A stretch of DNA of 64,000 bases from Candidatus Chlorohelix allophototropha (lineage in GTDB: Bacteria; Chloroflexota; Chloroflexia; Chloroheliales; Chloroheliaceae): NCBI RefSeq assembly GCF_030389965.1, contig NZ_CP128399.1, forward strand, positions 1,178,001 to 1,242,000, given 5' to 3'. Positions 28,829 through 37,508 of the stretch are shown here, piece after piece; within the stretch, counting starts at the first letter, position 1, and the number at the start of each line of letters is the position of its first letter. The notes below the pieces were generated by a model. It was not told the origin of the DNA, did no database searches, and worked only from the letters and a program-made list of their open reading frames with translations. The position numbers and the translations under genes were made by a program.

Positions 28829-29746
28829 CTAACATATAGCCGGGTTTGGCTCTAGTATCTTTATCGCCCGATCAGACAAAGTGGTTGCTGGGAGAAACCC
28901 TAAAACTCCGGTTGTATTATTCCAGTTATAGCTGTAGTCAATCCTTACTGCCAGCCAATGTGCGGACACCTGCGGATTATTATAATAATTGGGATTATTC
29001 AAGGATTGCGATATATCACTGGTAATCCCCTGTGTAATATCTCGACATCGCCGAAAAGTGGGATACCACGGATCCATGTTATCCTTGGCAGTAGCAGTTG
29101 TAACAGTATATGCAGTTGCCTCTATTTTGCGAGGCGGCAATTTTGTAGTATCGGTGGAAGTAGGAATCCAATTATAACCACATGGATTTGAGCCGGCGGT
29201 AGGCATACCGGCAGCTGTAAGGGCAGTGGTACAAGCTGTACTTGTCAGCACTTGAGTAGTGTATTGGGTTGAATTGGCATTTTTTGCAAAAACACGTTGG
29301 AAAGGTACTCCGCTAGTACGTCCACCTTGTGCTACCGTAGTAACAACAGGCCAAACTTTGGCGGTGCCGTCATTAGTACCTGTGCCGGTTCGTCCGGCGG
29401 TAGAATCTGCCCGATAGGTTGTAAGTAATTTAATATTGCCTATTTGATCGCTGAGGTTAGTATTTACCAAGCTTACAATCAGATAATCACCATCTTGCAT
29501 AGTTGGTTTATAGTTCGTATCATACGGATCGGCGTTACCGGCAGCGCTCGCATTACGAACAGACTCACGCACAGTAGATACTACACTGGTGTGAGTGCGT
29601 AGTAGAAAGCCAACTTCTACCATTACTACAATTAACATCAGGAGAAATGGGAGTGCGATTGCAAATTCCAGCAACGATTGCCCGGATTCAGAACGGCGCA
29701 GACCCTTATCTAACGCTGGCTTGCGCAAGTTTTTGAGGTGAAACAT
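28829..29746 (-). CDS. TadE-like pseudopilin protein, first gene of the surface operon
   Basis: 305 residues with a basic leader (LKNLRKPALDKGLRR) and then SGQSLLEFAIALPFLLMLIV, the TadE-like helix with its Glu. The following VRESVRNASA resembles the region after the helix in TadE proteins. The rest is extracellular and Thr-rich. The start at 29746 is preferred because GGGGAG lies about 10 nt upstream; the longer in-frame ATG at 29779 has no ribosome binding site. With the next two genes (gaps of 45 and 46 nt) it forms a TadE-TadE-TadG unit. It may be a surface appendage or secretion accessory set. Confidence 0.82.
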   Translation of the reverse strand: MFHLKNLRKPALDKGLRRSESGQSLLEFAIALPFLLMLIVVMVEVGFLLRTHTSVVSTVRESVRNASAAGNADPYDTNYKPTMQDGDYLIVSLVNTNLSDQIGNIKLLTTYRADSTAGRTGTGTNDGTAKVWPVVTTVAQGGRTSGVPFQRVFAKNANSTQYTTQVLTSTACTTALTAAGMPTAGSNPCGYNWIPTSTDTTKLPPRKIEATAYTVTTATAKDNMDPWYPTFRRCRDITQGITSDISQSLNNPNYYNNPQVSAHWLAVRIDYSYNWNNTTGVLGFLPATTLSDRAIKILEPNPAIC

Positions 29747-29879
29747 TAGTTTACTGCTCCCCAATAGTACAAATGACATAGCCCAACTATAAAGATAATC
29801 ATGAATCTATATAGTATTATATGTTTAAATAGTAGTTAAGTATGCGCTTTGAAACAATAGCAAGATGGTACTGTATCTG

Positions 29880-29900
29880 GGTATAAGCAATACTTATACC
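29880..29900. repeat. Palindrome GGTATAAG-N5-CTTATACC
   Basis: A perfect 8-bp inverted repeat with a 5-base centre, followed by TTTTG on the plus strand. It lies about 130 bases upstream of the TadE operon start. It could be an operator or a small terminator; there is no plus-strand gene before it, which favours an operator or a leader hairpin. Confidence 0.5.
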
Positions 29901-30049
29901 TTTTGTGACAATAACGCTTTCACATTTATTTATTTCTATGAATAATTCTACGACTATAGCTAAAAAATAGGAACTACTTTTTTCGCAAAATTAAGTAATT
30001 GTAATTTTGAAAGGGCTTTTTCTATTTCGATTCGGATTATATCATGATA

Positions 30050-30090
30050 ACTTCACATAATTATATGATATAAAACACTGTATGTGAAGT
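30050..30090. repeat. Inverted repeat ACTTCACATA-N21-TATGTGAAGT
   Basis: Two perfect 10-base arms (30050-30059 and 30081-30090) separated by 21 AT-rich bases. The second arm is directly followed by AGAGG and a possible TTG start at 30103. It may be a binding site for a dimeric regulator or a 5' leader stem. Confidence 0.5.
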
Positions 30091-30102
30091 AAGAGGTAAT
30101 AA

Positions 30103-30216
30103 TTGGCAACAGAAATTATTAGCGGTGAGGAGAATATTTTATGGGGTCTTGAACAGAGATGTTGTGATGACTTTATCGCTTTGCCGCGCGATTTTCGTCT
30201 CCTACCATTTACGTAA
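30103..30216 (+). CDS. Possible 37-residue small protein
   Basis: A short plus-strand frame beginning TTG, with AGAGG 6 nt upstream, encodes a 37-residue acidic peptide with two adjacent Cys (QRCCDDF) and no hydrophobic helix. It sits directly after an inverted repeat. It could be a real small protein, the remnant of a longer gene, or chance. No family recognised. Confidence 0.25.
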   Translation: MATEIISGEENILWGLEQRCCDDFIALPRDFRLLPFT

Positions 30217-30246
30217 TCTAAAGCAGCGAATCCATGTTTAGATTTC

Positions 30247-30684
30247 TCATTCGAGATTGTATTTTACAAAAGCGGCTGCCATCGTAGATTTTAGCAAGTT
30301 CATAAAATAAGTGGCTTTAGCAACTAATGTTTCTCGTACTTCTGCGCTTGTAATCCCCTTTTTGCTCTCGATAAAAATAGTATCTAGCAAGAGATCGACA
30401 GTAAGAGTCATATATTCGATGGTTAAGCCATGCTGCAACGCCTCGAACATCAGGAGTTTCTGCTCGTCTAAATCAAAAGGTTTTGAGTCTAAGCGGTTAA
30501 TCATGGATTTAAGGCTTTGCGCAGCCAATTTGTGGCATTCCTCGAAAGGAAGAGTTTCCAAACTCTCCAATCGCCTGGCGGCTAGCATATCAGCAAAGCT
30601 CGAAATAAGTTCATAATGATTTGTTTTAAGCCAATTTACGCCCTGCTTAGCTAAATCAGCTTTTGTGCTGAAGGATAATGTCAT
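30247..30684 (-). CDS. Small all-helical protein, possibly RsbRD N-terminal-like
   Basis: 145 residues, predicted almost wholly helical, without membrane segments or known catalytic motifs. The spacing of hydrophobic positions and segments such as WLKTNHYELISSFADMLAAR and GLTIEYMTLTVDLLLDTIF recall the globin-like sensor domain found at the N-terminus of RsbR co-antagonists, but here there is no STAS domain. The likeness is weak and from memory. It is a single gene, divergent from mfd, with about 150 bases between them. Start at 30684 has no strong ribosome binding site. Confidence 0.6.
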   Translation of the reverse strand: MTLSFSTKADLAKQGVNWLKTNHYELISSFADMLAARRLESLETLPFEECHKLAAQSLKSMINRLDSKPFDLDEQKLLMFEALQHGLTIEYMTLTVDLLLDTIFIESKKGITSAEVRETLVAKATYFMNLLKSTMAAAFVKYNLE

Positions 30685-30777
30685 AATTCTGTACCGTTTG
30701 AATATCTATACTAACCCTAAGCCCACTTTATTAACTATAGCAGGTTTATATAACATATAAGATTACGAGAGCACCCA

Positions 30778-30786
30778 TGCTATAAT
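30778..30786 (+). promoter_or_regulatory. Extended -10 promoter for mfd
   Basis: TGCTATAAT, an extended -10 element with a perfect TATAAT (30781-30786), about 48 bases before the mfd start. No good -35 box at the normal spacing, which is typical for extended -10 promoters. Confidence 0.5.
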
Positions 30787-30833
30787 CTTTAACCGAGAAT
30801 AGCTTTGGAATCGTGATTTTTGAAAGGCGCAAA

Positions 30834-33800
30834 GTGTCACTAAATCTGGCGGGTCTTTTACCCTTAATTACCGATACAGCCTCGTTCAAGCGTCTCGTTG
30901 CCGAATTGTCCGCTGGAAACGCGCGGGTAAAAGTGGGCGGGCTTAGTATGGCAGCCCGCCCCTTTTTCTATGCCGCTCTGCAAGTGTATCTCAAACGCCC
31001 ATTACTGGTCATCGCGGCACGCCCGGCGCAAGCGCGTGTGCTGGCAGAACAGATTTCGATTTACAGCCAAACTCCTAAAAGCGTTTTAAATTGGCACACG
31101 CCCGATACTATGCCCTACGAACGCATCGGGCTTGACCCCGACATCAGCGCAGGCAGGCTCGCTACCCTTTCCGCGCTGCATTACTCAAACATGCAAGAAC
31201 TGGCGCAACTTGTGGTGGTGAGCAGCGCCAAAGCCCTGATGCTACCTACGATTTCGCCTGCCGATTTCCAAAGCGCCAGCTTTACTCTCAAAAAAGGGCA
31301 ACGTATAGAGCTTAATCAGCTATTGCGGCAACTGGTACGCATAGGCTATAACGCCGAGTCGCTGGTAGAACGCCCCGGACAATTCTCGAAACGAGGCGGC
31401 ATCCTCGATCTTTTTCCCAGCACAGCCACCGACCCAGTGCGGCTTGAGCTTTTCGGTGACGAGATTGAAAGTATACGCTTGTTTGATACTGCCAGCCAGC
31501 GTAGCCGTGAACAAATAGAGCAGTTTGGTATAAACCCACCCGGTGAAGTACCACTGTGGCGTTCAGCTTCGGTTCTTGAGCAGCTTGCGAATATTGAGAT
31601 TGGGGAGTTACGCAGCGAAGTAAAAGAGGAATGGCAGCGCATCCTTAGCCGTCTCGAAGAGGGCGACTATTTCGAAGGTGTCGAGCAGTTTATGCCCTAT
31701 TTCGGCGAGAACGGGCAAATCAGCAACCTCACGCATCACTTACCGAACGGCACATTGGTAATAATGGACGGCGAAGCTCAATTTGAGTTTGCGGTGGAAG
31801 AACTTGTGGGACAGGCTGAATCTTTACGCGCCGAATTCGAGCGACAGGGTGAAATGCCCATCGGGTTATTGCGTCCCTACTTTAATCGCGCCGAATTGGA
31901 AAGTTGCGTGACCGCTTTCACCCAACTAAGCGTAGAGCGTGCCGATGAAGCGGATGATCGCCTTTTTGAAACAGCGCGTCCTATCTATACTCCTACGCCT
32001 GCCACCTTTTCAACCAATCTGGATAATTTCCGCAATCCACCCGAATATGCCGGACAAACCGAGCGTTTGGTGGAAGATACCGCTGAATATCTCAAAACCG
32101 GGCAGCGCGTGATTATTGTTAGTCAGCAAGCCGAACGCCTACTCGAACAATTCGAAGATCATGACCTGTTTCCGGTGCTACAAAAGAAAGGTAGCGCAAA
32201 CACCCTCACCGCTATGCCTTCACCCGGCTCTTTTAATTTGTTGGCGGGCGGGTTGCTATCAGGTTGGCGCGCCCCCGAACTAGGCGCGGTGGTACTAACC
32301 GATCGTGAGATATACGGCTGGAGCAAGCAAGTTCGGCGCGGCACCGAAAGAGCCGAAGGCACACGGCGCACGCAGAGTCAGCGCGAAGCATTCCTGCGCG
32401 AACTCAAGCCCGGCGATTACGTGGTGCATGTTGAGCATGGCATCGCTCGCTACGAAGGGCTGGTAACTTTCAAGCCGGAAGGGGGACAACCCGGCGCGGT
32501 GGAACGCGAGTTCTTGTTCCTAAAATATGCCGAAAACGATAAACTCTACGTACCTATCGAGCAAGTTGACCGGGTTTTGCCCTTTAGCTCGCCCGGACTG
32601 GCACATCCCACCTTACACCGTTTGGGCAGCGGTGAGTGGACTCGCACCAAACGCAAGGTGCGTAGCGCGGTAGAGGACATCGCCAAAGAATTGCTGGAAC
32701 TCTACAGCCAACGCGCCATTCGCCAGCGCACCCCCTATTCCATTGATAACTCGTGGCAGCGCGAGATGGAGGATGCCTTCCCCTACACCGAAACGCCCGA
32801 TCAGTTACGTGCCATTAACGATATGAAATCGGACATGGAATCCGAGCATCCGATGGATCGCCTCATCTGCGGGGATGTGGGCTATGGCAAAACGGAAGTA
32901 GCTTTGCGGGGCGCGTTCAAGGCGGTGGTGGACGGCAAACAGGTGGCGGTACTAGTGCCTACCACTATTCTGGCGCAACAGCACTACCAAACTTTCAAGC
33001 AACGCCTTGCCGGATTCCCCACCAACATCGAGGTGCTCTCACGCTTCCGCAGCAAAAAAGAGCAAGATATGGTGGTGGAAAGGTTGCGACGCGGCGAAGT
33101 GGACATCGTAATCGGCACACATCGCCTATTGCAAAAAGACATCGCCATTAAAAATCTTGGCTTGCTGGTGATAGACGAAGAACAGCGTTTTGGGGTCAAG
33201 CATAAGGAAAGGCTCAAACAACTCAAGCACGAGGTGGATGTGTTGACCCTCTCCGCCACGCCGATTCCGCGCACCCTTTACATGTCCCTCACGGGCGTTC
33301 GCGATATGAGCGTAATCGAAACGCCCCCCGAAGCGCGACTGCCCGTAAAAACCTATGTCACCGCTTATAACGATTCGATAGTGCGCGAAGTGATTTTGCG
33401 CGAACTCGAACGCGGGGGACAGGTCTTTTTTGTGCATAATCGGGTGCAATCCATCGCGCAAGTAGCACACCATCTCAAGGAACTTGTGCCTCACGCCCGC
33501 ATTATCGTTGGTCACGGGCAAATGGAAGAGCATGAACTAGAGCGGATGATGCTAGATTTTACCAGCGGCGAAGCGGATGTGCTGGTGTGTACCACCATTA
33601 TCGAGTCGGGGTTGGATATTCCGAACGCCAACACCCTTATAATTGATAATGCCATCATGTACGGTCTTGCCCAACTTTACCAGCTTAGAGGACGAGTGGG
33701 ACGCGGCGCGAACCGGGGTTATGCCTACTTTCTCTACAAACCCGGCACTGTTATGACCGAAGAGGCACAGAAGCGTCTCGATACCATGCTGGAAACGCAA

Positions 33801-34490
33801 GAGTTAGGGGCAGGCTTTAAAATCGCTATGCGCGACCTTGAAATACGAGGCGCAGGCAACCTGCTCGGTGCAGAACAGAGCGGGCATATCAGTGCGGTAG
33901 GCTTCGAGCTTTACGTGCGATTGCTGGAAGAAGCAATCGAGGAGGCGAAAGGTTCAGAAGTGCGCCCGATCGAGGCGCTGGTGGATGCGCCCACCGTTTC
34001 GCTGGCGCTGCCACTCCCTGCTTTCCTTCCCGAAGAGTATGTGCAAGACCAAGCCATACGCCTCGATATGTATCGTAAATTGGCGGCACCGCTCAAATCC
34101 TCAACCCAAATTCGCGAGCTTATGCGCGAAATGGAGGAGCGTTTCGGCGCATTGCCCGAACCCGCCCGAAACCTCATCTACCTACTCGACATCAAAGTGT
34201 TGGCAATTAGGGCTGGCATCGAAAGTATCATCGAGCAAGAAGGCGAAATCTTCTTGCGCTGGTCTGCCCCAACTCTTGAAACAGAAATGCGTCGTAAGGT
34301 GTCAAAACAAGCACAGGCAAATACGAAGCCTCATCCCACCGGGCGCGCTAATGTTGACCCGCGCCGCCTGATGAAAGAATTTGGGGAGGCATTGCGGATT
34401 AGCCCGAATCAGATACGGTTGAATACCCGTATTCTTAAAAATAATTGGCAAACTCGTTTGAAAGAACTTTTGGAAGAATTAACCGGCTAA
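30834..34490 (+). CDS. mfd: Transcription-repair coupling factor Mfd
   Basis: About 1218 residues, slightly longer than common Mfd. It removes RNA polymerase stalled at DNA damage and recruits UvrA. In order: UvrB-like N-terminal module, RNA polymerase interaction (CarD-like) domain starting near LKPGDYVVHVEHG (about residue 525), RecG-like helicase with Walker A GDVGYGKTE (about 680), DEEQRFG box, SATPIPRTLYMS, motif VI QLRGRVGRG, and the C-terminal TRCF domain (EYVQDQAIRLDMYRKL). The GTG at 30834 is chosen because GAAAGG lies 6 nt upstream; an in-frame GTG at 30813 would add seven residues. Two small genes follow in the same direction. Confidence 0.97.
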   Translation: MSLNLAGLLPLITDTASFKRLVAELSAGNARVKVGGLSMAARPFFYAALQVYLKRPLLVIAARPAQARVLAEQISIYSQTPKSVLNWHTPDTMPYERIGLDPDISAGRLATLSALHYSNMQELAQLVVVSSAKALMLPTISPADFQSASFTLKKGQRIELNQLLRQLVRIGYNAESLVERPGQFSKRGGILDLFPSTATDPVRLELFGDEIESIRLFDTASQRSREQIEQFGINPPGEVPLWRSASVLEQLANIEIGELRSEVKEEWQRILSRLEEGDYFEGVEQFMPYFGENGQISNLTHHLPNGTLVIMDGEAQFEFAVEELVGQAESLRAEFERQGEMPIGLLRPYFNRAELESCVTAFTQLSVERADEADDRLFETARPIYTPTPATFSTNLDNFRNPPEYAGQTERLVEDTAEYLKTGQRVIIVSQQAERLLEQFEDHDLFPVLQKKGSANTLTAMPSPGSFNLLAGGLLSGWRAPELGAVVLTDREIYGWSKQVRRGTERAEGTRRTQSQREAFLRELKPGDYVVHVEHGIARYEGLVTFKPEGGQPGAVEREFLFLKYAENDKLYVPIEQVDRVLPFSSPGLAHPTLHRLGSGEWTRTKRKVRSAVEDIAKELLELYSQRAIRQRTPYSIDNSWQREMEDAFPYTETPDQLRAINDMKSDMESEHPMDRLICGDVGYGKTEVALRGAFKAVVDGKQVAVLVPTTILAQQHYQTFKQRLAGFPTNIEVLSRFRSKKEQDMVVERLRRGEVDIVIGTHRLLQKDIAIKNLGLLVIDEEQRFGVKHKERLKQLKHEVDVLTLSATPIPRTLYMSLTGVRDMSVIETPPEARLPVKTYVTAYNDSIVREVILRELERGGQVFFVHNRVQSIAQVAHHLKELVPHARIIVGHGQMEEHELERMMLDFTSGEADVLVCTTIIESGLDIPNANTLIIDNAIMYGLAQLYQLRGRVGRGANRGYAYFLYKPGTVMTEEAQKRLDTMLETQELGAGFKIAMRDLEIRGAGNLLGAEQSGHISAVGFELYVRLLEEAIEEAKGSEVRPIEALVDAPTVSLALPLPAFLPEEYVQDQAIRLDMYRKLAAPLKSSTQIRELMREMEERFGALPEPARNLIYLLDIKVLAIRAGIESIIEQEGEIFLRWSAPTLETEMRRKVSKQAQANTKPHPTGRANVDPRRLMKEFGEALRISPNQIRLNTRILKNNWQTRLKELLEELTG

Positions 34491-34536
34491 AAAAACCGAT
34501 GGATCAAAGTAGTAAAGAATGTGAAGGGAGCATCCT

Positions 34537-34734
34537 ATGAGTGAAGAACAGCCGAAAGACTATACTGCACTGGTTGAAAAAATTAATCGGGAGTTGCGCG
34601 AGCTTGAAACCACTTTGAACGACCAGCAGCACGCGCTATTGACGCGCTTGTTTGCCGAACGTGGCGTATTAACAGCGATGCGTACCTATCCCAATACCTC
34701 TGCCGCCAATAACGACAGACCGAGTCAAGCATAA
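34537..34734 (+). CDS. Small helical protein downstream of mfd
   Basis: 65 residues, charged, with a heptad-like helix (LVEKINRELRELETTLNDQQ) over most of its length and a polar, disordered tail. GAAGGGAG lies about 6 nt before the ATG. It is probably cotranscribed with mfd (46-nt gap) and with the next gene (15-nt gap). No family recognised. Confidence 0.65.
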   Translation: MSEEQPKDYTALVEKINRELRELETTLNDQQHALLTRLFAERGVLTAMRTYPNTSAANNDRPSQA

Positions 34735-34749
34735 AGGAAGGCACAAAAA

Positions 34750-35532
34750 ATGGCTCAGGCATGTTTTTTTGGTACAAACGGGCTTCCCGTGCCCGAACTA
34801 TCCGGCGTTGCCGCTCAGTGGTTTCAGTCGCAGGGTTTTAGCACTTACGTTTATACTGACCCAATCGGGCGTATTTTTGTAGACGCGCACAAGGAAAGTC
34901 TTGGACGTAGCATTTTCGGGCTTTCGTTAGCGCTTACGGTTGCCTTTAGTCAGCCGCAAGAAGGGCAAATGCTGGTGGAGTTCGGCGGAGGAATCTGGGG
35001 TGATAAACTTGTTAGCGGTGCGGTAGGGCTTTTATTCTTCCAACCGCTGTTGGTTACATCCATTGTAGGAGCTTGGCAGCAAAGCAGATTGGATGACGAT
35101 GCAAGTTCTTTCCTGAACACTTATATTTACCAACGAACCGGACGGTTTCCTACCTATGCACCTGCCATACCGCTTTGGCAAAATCAGGGCATAGCAACCC
35201 CACCGCCACCACCCAACAATTATTACCAGACCGGCTATGCCCCACAAGGGTTGCCTTTGGCGCAATGGCCCGAACCGGGCTTCATTCCACCTCGCGCAAG
35301 TTGGTTTGACCCAGAATCGGCGCATCAGGTTTTCTTTGCCACCTACTCACGCATGCCCACTTGGCAAGCCGCTATTGCAGACGGTGTGATTCAACCCGAA
35401 GAAATAAAGGCGCAAGAGAAATTGATTGCAGAATTGCACGGTCAGGCAGAAGTCAATCTCAGCAGCCCGCAGCGCATGATGCTCAACGAGATTATGGCGG
35501 ATATGGACGCGCTGGAAAGCAAAATGCAATAA
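34750..35532 (+). CDS. Protein of unknown function with proline-rich middle
   Basis: 260 residues. The N-terminal half has mixed character with a hydrophobic stretch near residues 90-115 that could be membrane-associated. Residues about 150-180 are rich in Pro, Tyr and Gln (PPPPPNNYYQTGY) and probably disordered. The C-terminal 70 residues are helical and charged and resemble the helical style of the preceding small protein. GGAAGG lies about 10 nt upstream of the start. It ends just before a strong terminator that closes the mfd transcript. No family recognised. Confidence 0.65.
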   Translation: MAQACFFGTNGLPVPELSGVAAQWFQSQGFSTYVYTDPIGRIFVDAHKESLGRSIFGLSLALTVAFSQPQEGQMLVEFGGGIWGDKLVSGAVGLLFFQPLLVTSIVGAWQQSRLDDDASSFLNTYIYQRTGRFPTYAPAIPLWQNQGIATPPPPPNNYYQTGYAPQGLPLAQWPEPGFIPPRASWFDPESAHQVFFATYSRMPTWQAAIADGVIQPEEIKAQEKLIAELHGQAEVNLSSPQRMMLNEIMADMDALESKMQ

Positions 35533-35547
35533 GCGTACTGGAATCTG

Positions 35548-35575
35548 GCGTGGGCGTAAGAAACCCACGCTTTTT
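35548..35575 (+). terminator. Rho-independent terminator of the mfd transcript
   Basis: GCGTGGG (35548-35554) pairs with CCCACGC (35564-35570), followed by TTTTTG. It ends the plus-strand mfd unit just before the convergent coaBC gene. Confidence 0.9.
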
Positions 35576-35578
35576 GAT

Positions 35579-36799
35579 TTATGCTGTCTTCTTTGCCAGC
35601 AGTTCCACCACCTTATCGAGAATTAACTCTGCCACTGCCCGTTTGGGCTTGCGCTCAAACTCGGTAATTATCCCGCCGCGTTCAATCAACGTCACCTGAT
35701 TATCGCTGTGCCCGATGCTACTCACCGCTTCATTCGCCACAATCATATCCAGATTCTTATTATTCAACTTCTTCTCAGCATTGGCATGCAAATCATCCGT
35801 TTCGGCGGCAAAGCCCACCCGCAACAGTTTCTCCAGACCGGGCGCGTCTTTCAAGCCACCCAGAATATCAGGATTTAGGGTTAGCTCAATCGTGGGTGCA
35901 GTTTTATCCTTCTTTATTTTGTGGTCGCTAGAAGTCACCGGGCGAAAATCTGCTACCGCCGCTGCCATCACCAACACATCAGCAGGCAATTCGTCCTCAA
36001 AAAGAGCGCGTTGCACCGCTGCTTCCATCTCACGGGCGGTTTTTACGCTAACGAACTTGCAACCCACCGGGGGTTTCAGATTCACTGGCCCGCTTATGAG
36101 CGTGACATCTGCGCCCCGTTCCAACGCTGCCTGCGCCAGCGCGTAACCCATTTGCCCGCTGCTGCGATTGCCCAGATAACGCACCGGGTCTAACGGTTCT
36201 TGCGTCCCGCCTGCCGTAATAATAAGGCGCTTGCCTATCAAATCGCCGGAGTTTTTCCCCAACGCCAGCCTGATATAGCCCAAAATCTCCTCCGGCTCTG
36301 GCATCCGCCCAACCCCACTTGCCCCACTCGCCAGCATCCCTACCCCCGGTTCAAGGATAAACGCGCCGCGTTCCCTAAGAGTGGCAAGATTCTGCTGAGT
36401 GGCAGGGTGCTGATACATATTGCTCTCCATCGCCGGGACAATTATCAGCGGGGCAGTGCAGCCTAGTATGGAAGTAGTCAGAATATCGTTCGCCAGCCCT
36501 TGCGCTAACCGCGCAATTATATCGGCAGTAGCGGGCGCAATAACCGCCAGTTCCGCCCGGTGAGCCAACGTCACATGCCCCTTTTCCTCCTCCGTCCATT
36601 CCTGCCACAAATCGGTATAAACCTTGCGATGGGTCAACGCTTGGAAGGTAAGCGGAGTAACAAAACGGGTGGCGGCTTCGGTCATTACCACATCCACCTT
36701 TGCCCCCTCTTTAGTGAGGTCGCGGGCGAGTTGCGCCACCTTATAAGCCGCGATTCCGCCGGAAACGCCCAGCAAAATGTTTCTGTCTTTCAGGGTCAT
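35579..36799 (-). CDS. coaBC: Bifunctional phosphopantothenoylcysteine decarboxylase/synthetase
   Basis: 406 residues, normal length for CoaBC, which makes 4'-phosphopantetheine for coenzyme A. The N-terminal flavoprotein decarboxylase domain shows SGGIAAYK, the catalytic His75 (GHVTLAH), and APATAD. The synthetase domain shows ITAGGTQEPLDPVRYLGNRS and the KIKK motif. Two residues that are functional in E. coli Dfp differ: the PxMN motif reads PAME (Glu125) and the Cys158 position in the flexible flap is Ser (LASGASGVGRM). Numbering happens to coincide with the E. coli enzyme. The rest of the fold looks intact, so it is probably functional but with altered decarboxylase chemistry. Single gene, convergent with the mfd unit. 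Confidence 0.93.
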   Translation of the reverse strand: MTLKDRNILLGVSGGIAAYKVAQLARDLTKEGAKVDVVMTEAATRFVTPLTFQALTHRKVYTDLWQEWTEEEKGHVTLAHRAELAVIAPATADIIARLAQGLANDILTTSILGCTAPLIIVPAMESNMYQHPATQQNLATLRERGAFILEPGVGMLASGASGVGRMPEPEEILGYIRLALGKNSGDLIGKRLIITAGGTQEPLDPVRYLGNRSSGQMGYALAQAALERGADVTLISGPVNLKPPVGCKFVSVKTAREMEAAVQRALFEDELPADVLVMAAAVADFRPVTSSDHKIKKDKTAPTIELTLNPDILGGLKDAPGLEKLLRVGFAAETDDLHANAEKKLNNKNLDMIVANEAVSSIGHSDNQVTLIERGGIITEFERKPKRAVAELILDKVVELLAKKTA

Positions 36800-36880
36800 A
36801 GCAATTAACCTGTTCTAATGAGATTTTTAGGATTTGCGATTTCAGTCTGCTCATATTCTATACGCAAACGCGCCGATTAG

Positions 36881-36925
36881 ACAACAAAAAGAACAGGTGG
36901 GGTTGGTAAAATACACCCACCTGTT
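36881..36925 (-). terminator. Rho-independent terminator of the oxidoreductase operon
   Basis: AACAGGTGGG (36892-36901) pairs perfectly with CCCACCTGTT (36916-36925); on the minus strand it is followed by CTTTTTGTTGT. It lies 19 nt after the gamma subunit stop. Confidence 0.88.
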
Positions 36926-36944
36926 CTTTCACGTAAGAAAAAGG

Positions 36945-37496
36945 TTATTTCAAACTTAGCGGAAGGCTGTATTCCGCGCCACGCCGAAGCGCGAGTCGGT
37001 TAGAAACCAACGCATCTTGGTGGCGCAGACTCAGGTGTTCTTCCAACACCTTATCCAGCGTTTCAAATTTAACCACGCCAGTAGCTGCCACCAACGCCCC
37101 CAGCAAAACAAGGTTGGCAATTTGGTCAAAGCCTAGCTCTGCGGCAATAGCTTTAGCCGGAATCGCCACCTCATGAATATCATCGCGATTAGAGCGTTCA
37201 GAAATCATGCCCTCATCCAACACAAGCAAACCGCCCGGTCTAACCAGTGGCATGTAACGCTGGAACGAAGGCGGGTTCATTAGTAATACCGCAGAAGGAT
37301 GGCGTACCAACGGCGAGCCTATCTCCTCATCGGATATACAAACGGTGCAATGCGCCGTTCCGCCGCGCATTTCCGGTCCGTAGGATGGAATCCAAGTTAC
37401 GTGGCGCTCTTCCGCCAGCGCGGCATATGCCAGCAACTGCCCGGCAAACAGAACGCCTTGCCCCCCGAAACCTGAAAGTATAATCTCTTCATGCAT
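36945..37496 (-). CDS. 2-oxoacid:ferredoxin oxidoreductase, gamma subunit
   Basis: 183 residues of the pyruvate/ketoisovalerate oxidoreductase catalytic (gamma) domain family. The start [20 protein letters not shown] and the segment [20 protein letters not shown] are typical. The subunit helps bind coenzyme A and completes the four-subunit enzyme that converts a 2-oxoacid plus CoA to acyl-CoA, CO2 and reduced ferredoxin. It is the last gene of the operon, 12 nt after the beta subunit. Confidence 0.93.
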   Translation of the reverse strand: MHEEIILSGFGGQGVLFAGQLLAYAALAEERHVTWIPSYGPEMRGGTAHCTVCISDEEIGSPLVRHPSAVLLMNPPSFQRYMPLVRPGGLLVLDEGMISERSNRDDIHEVAIPAKAIAAELGFDQIANLVLLGALVAATGVVKFETLDKVLEEHLSLRHQDALVSNRLALRRGAEYSLPLSLK

Positions 37497-37508
37497 GGCA
37501 AAGCCTCC

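Larger units (their letters stand above)
29747..30102. other. AT-rich regulatory gap with two inverted repeats
   Basis: About 350 bases with no convincing gene. On the minus strand a TATAAT (29821-29816) lies upstream of the TadE operon but lacks a good -35 box. Two strong inverted repeats, at 29880 and 30050, are listed separately. Confidence 0.5.
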
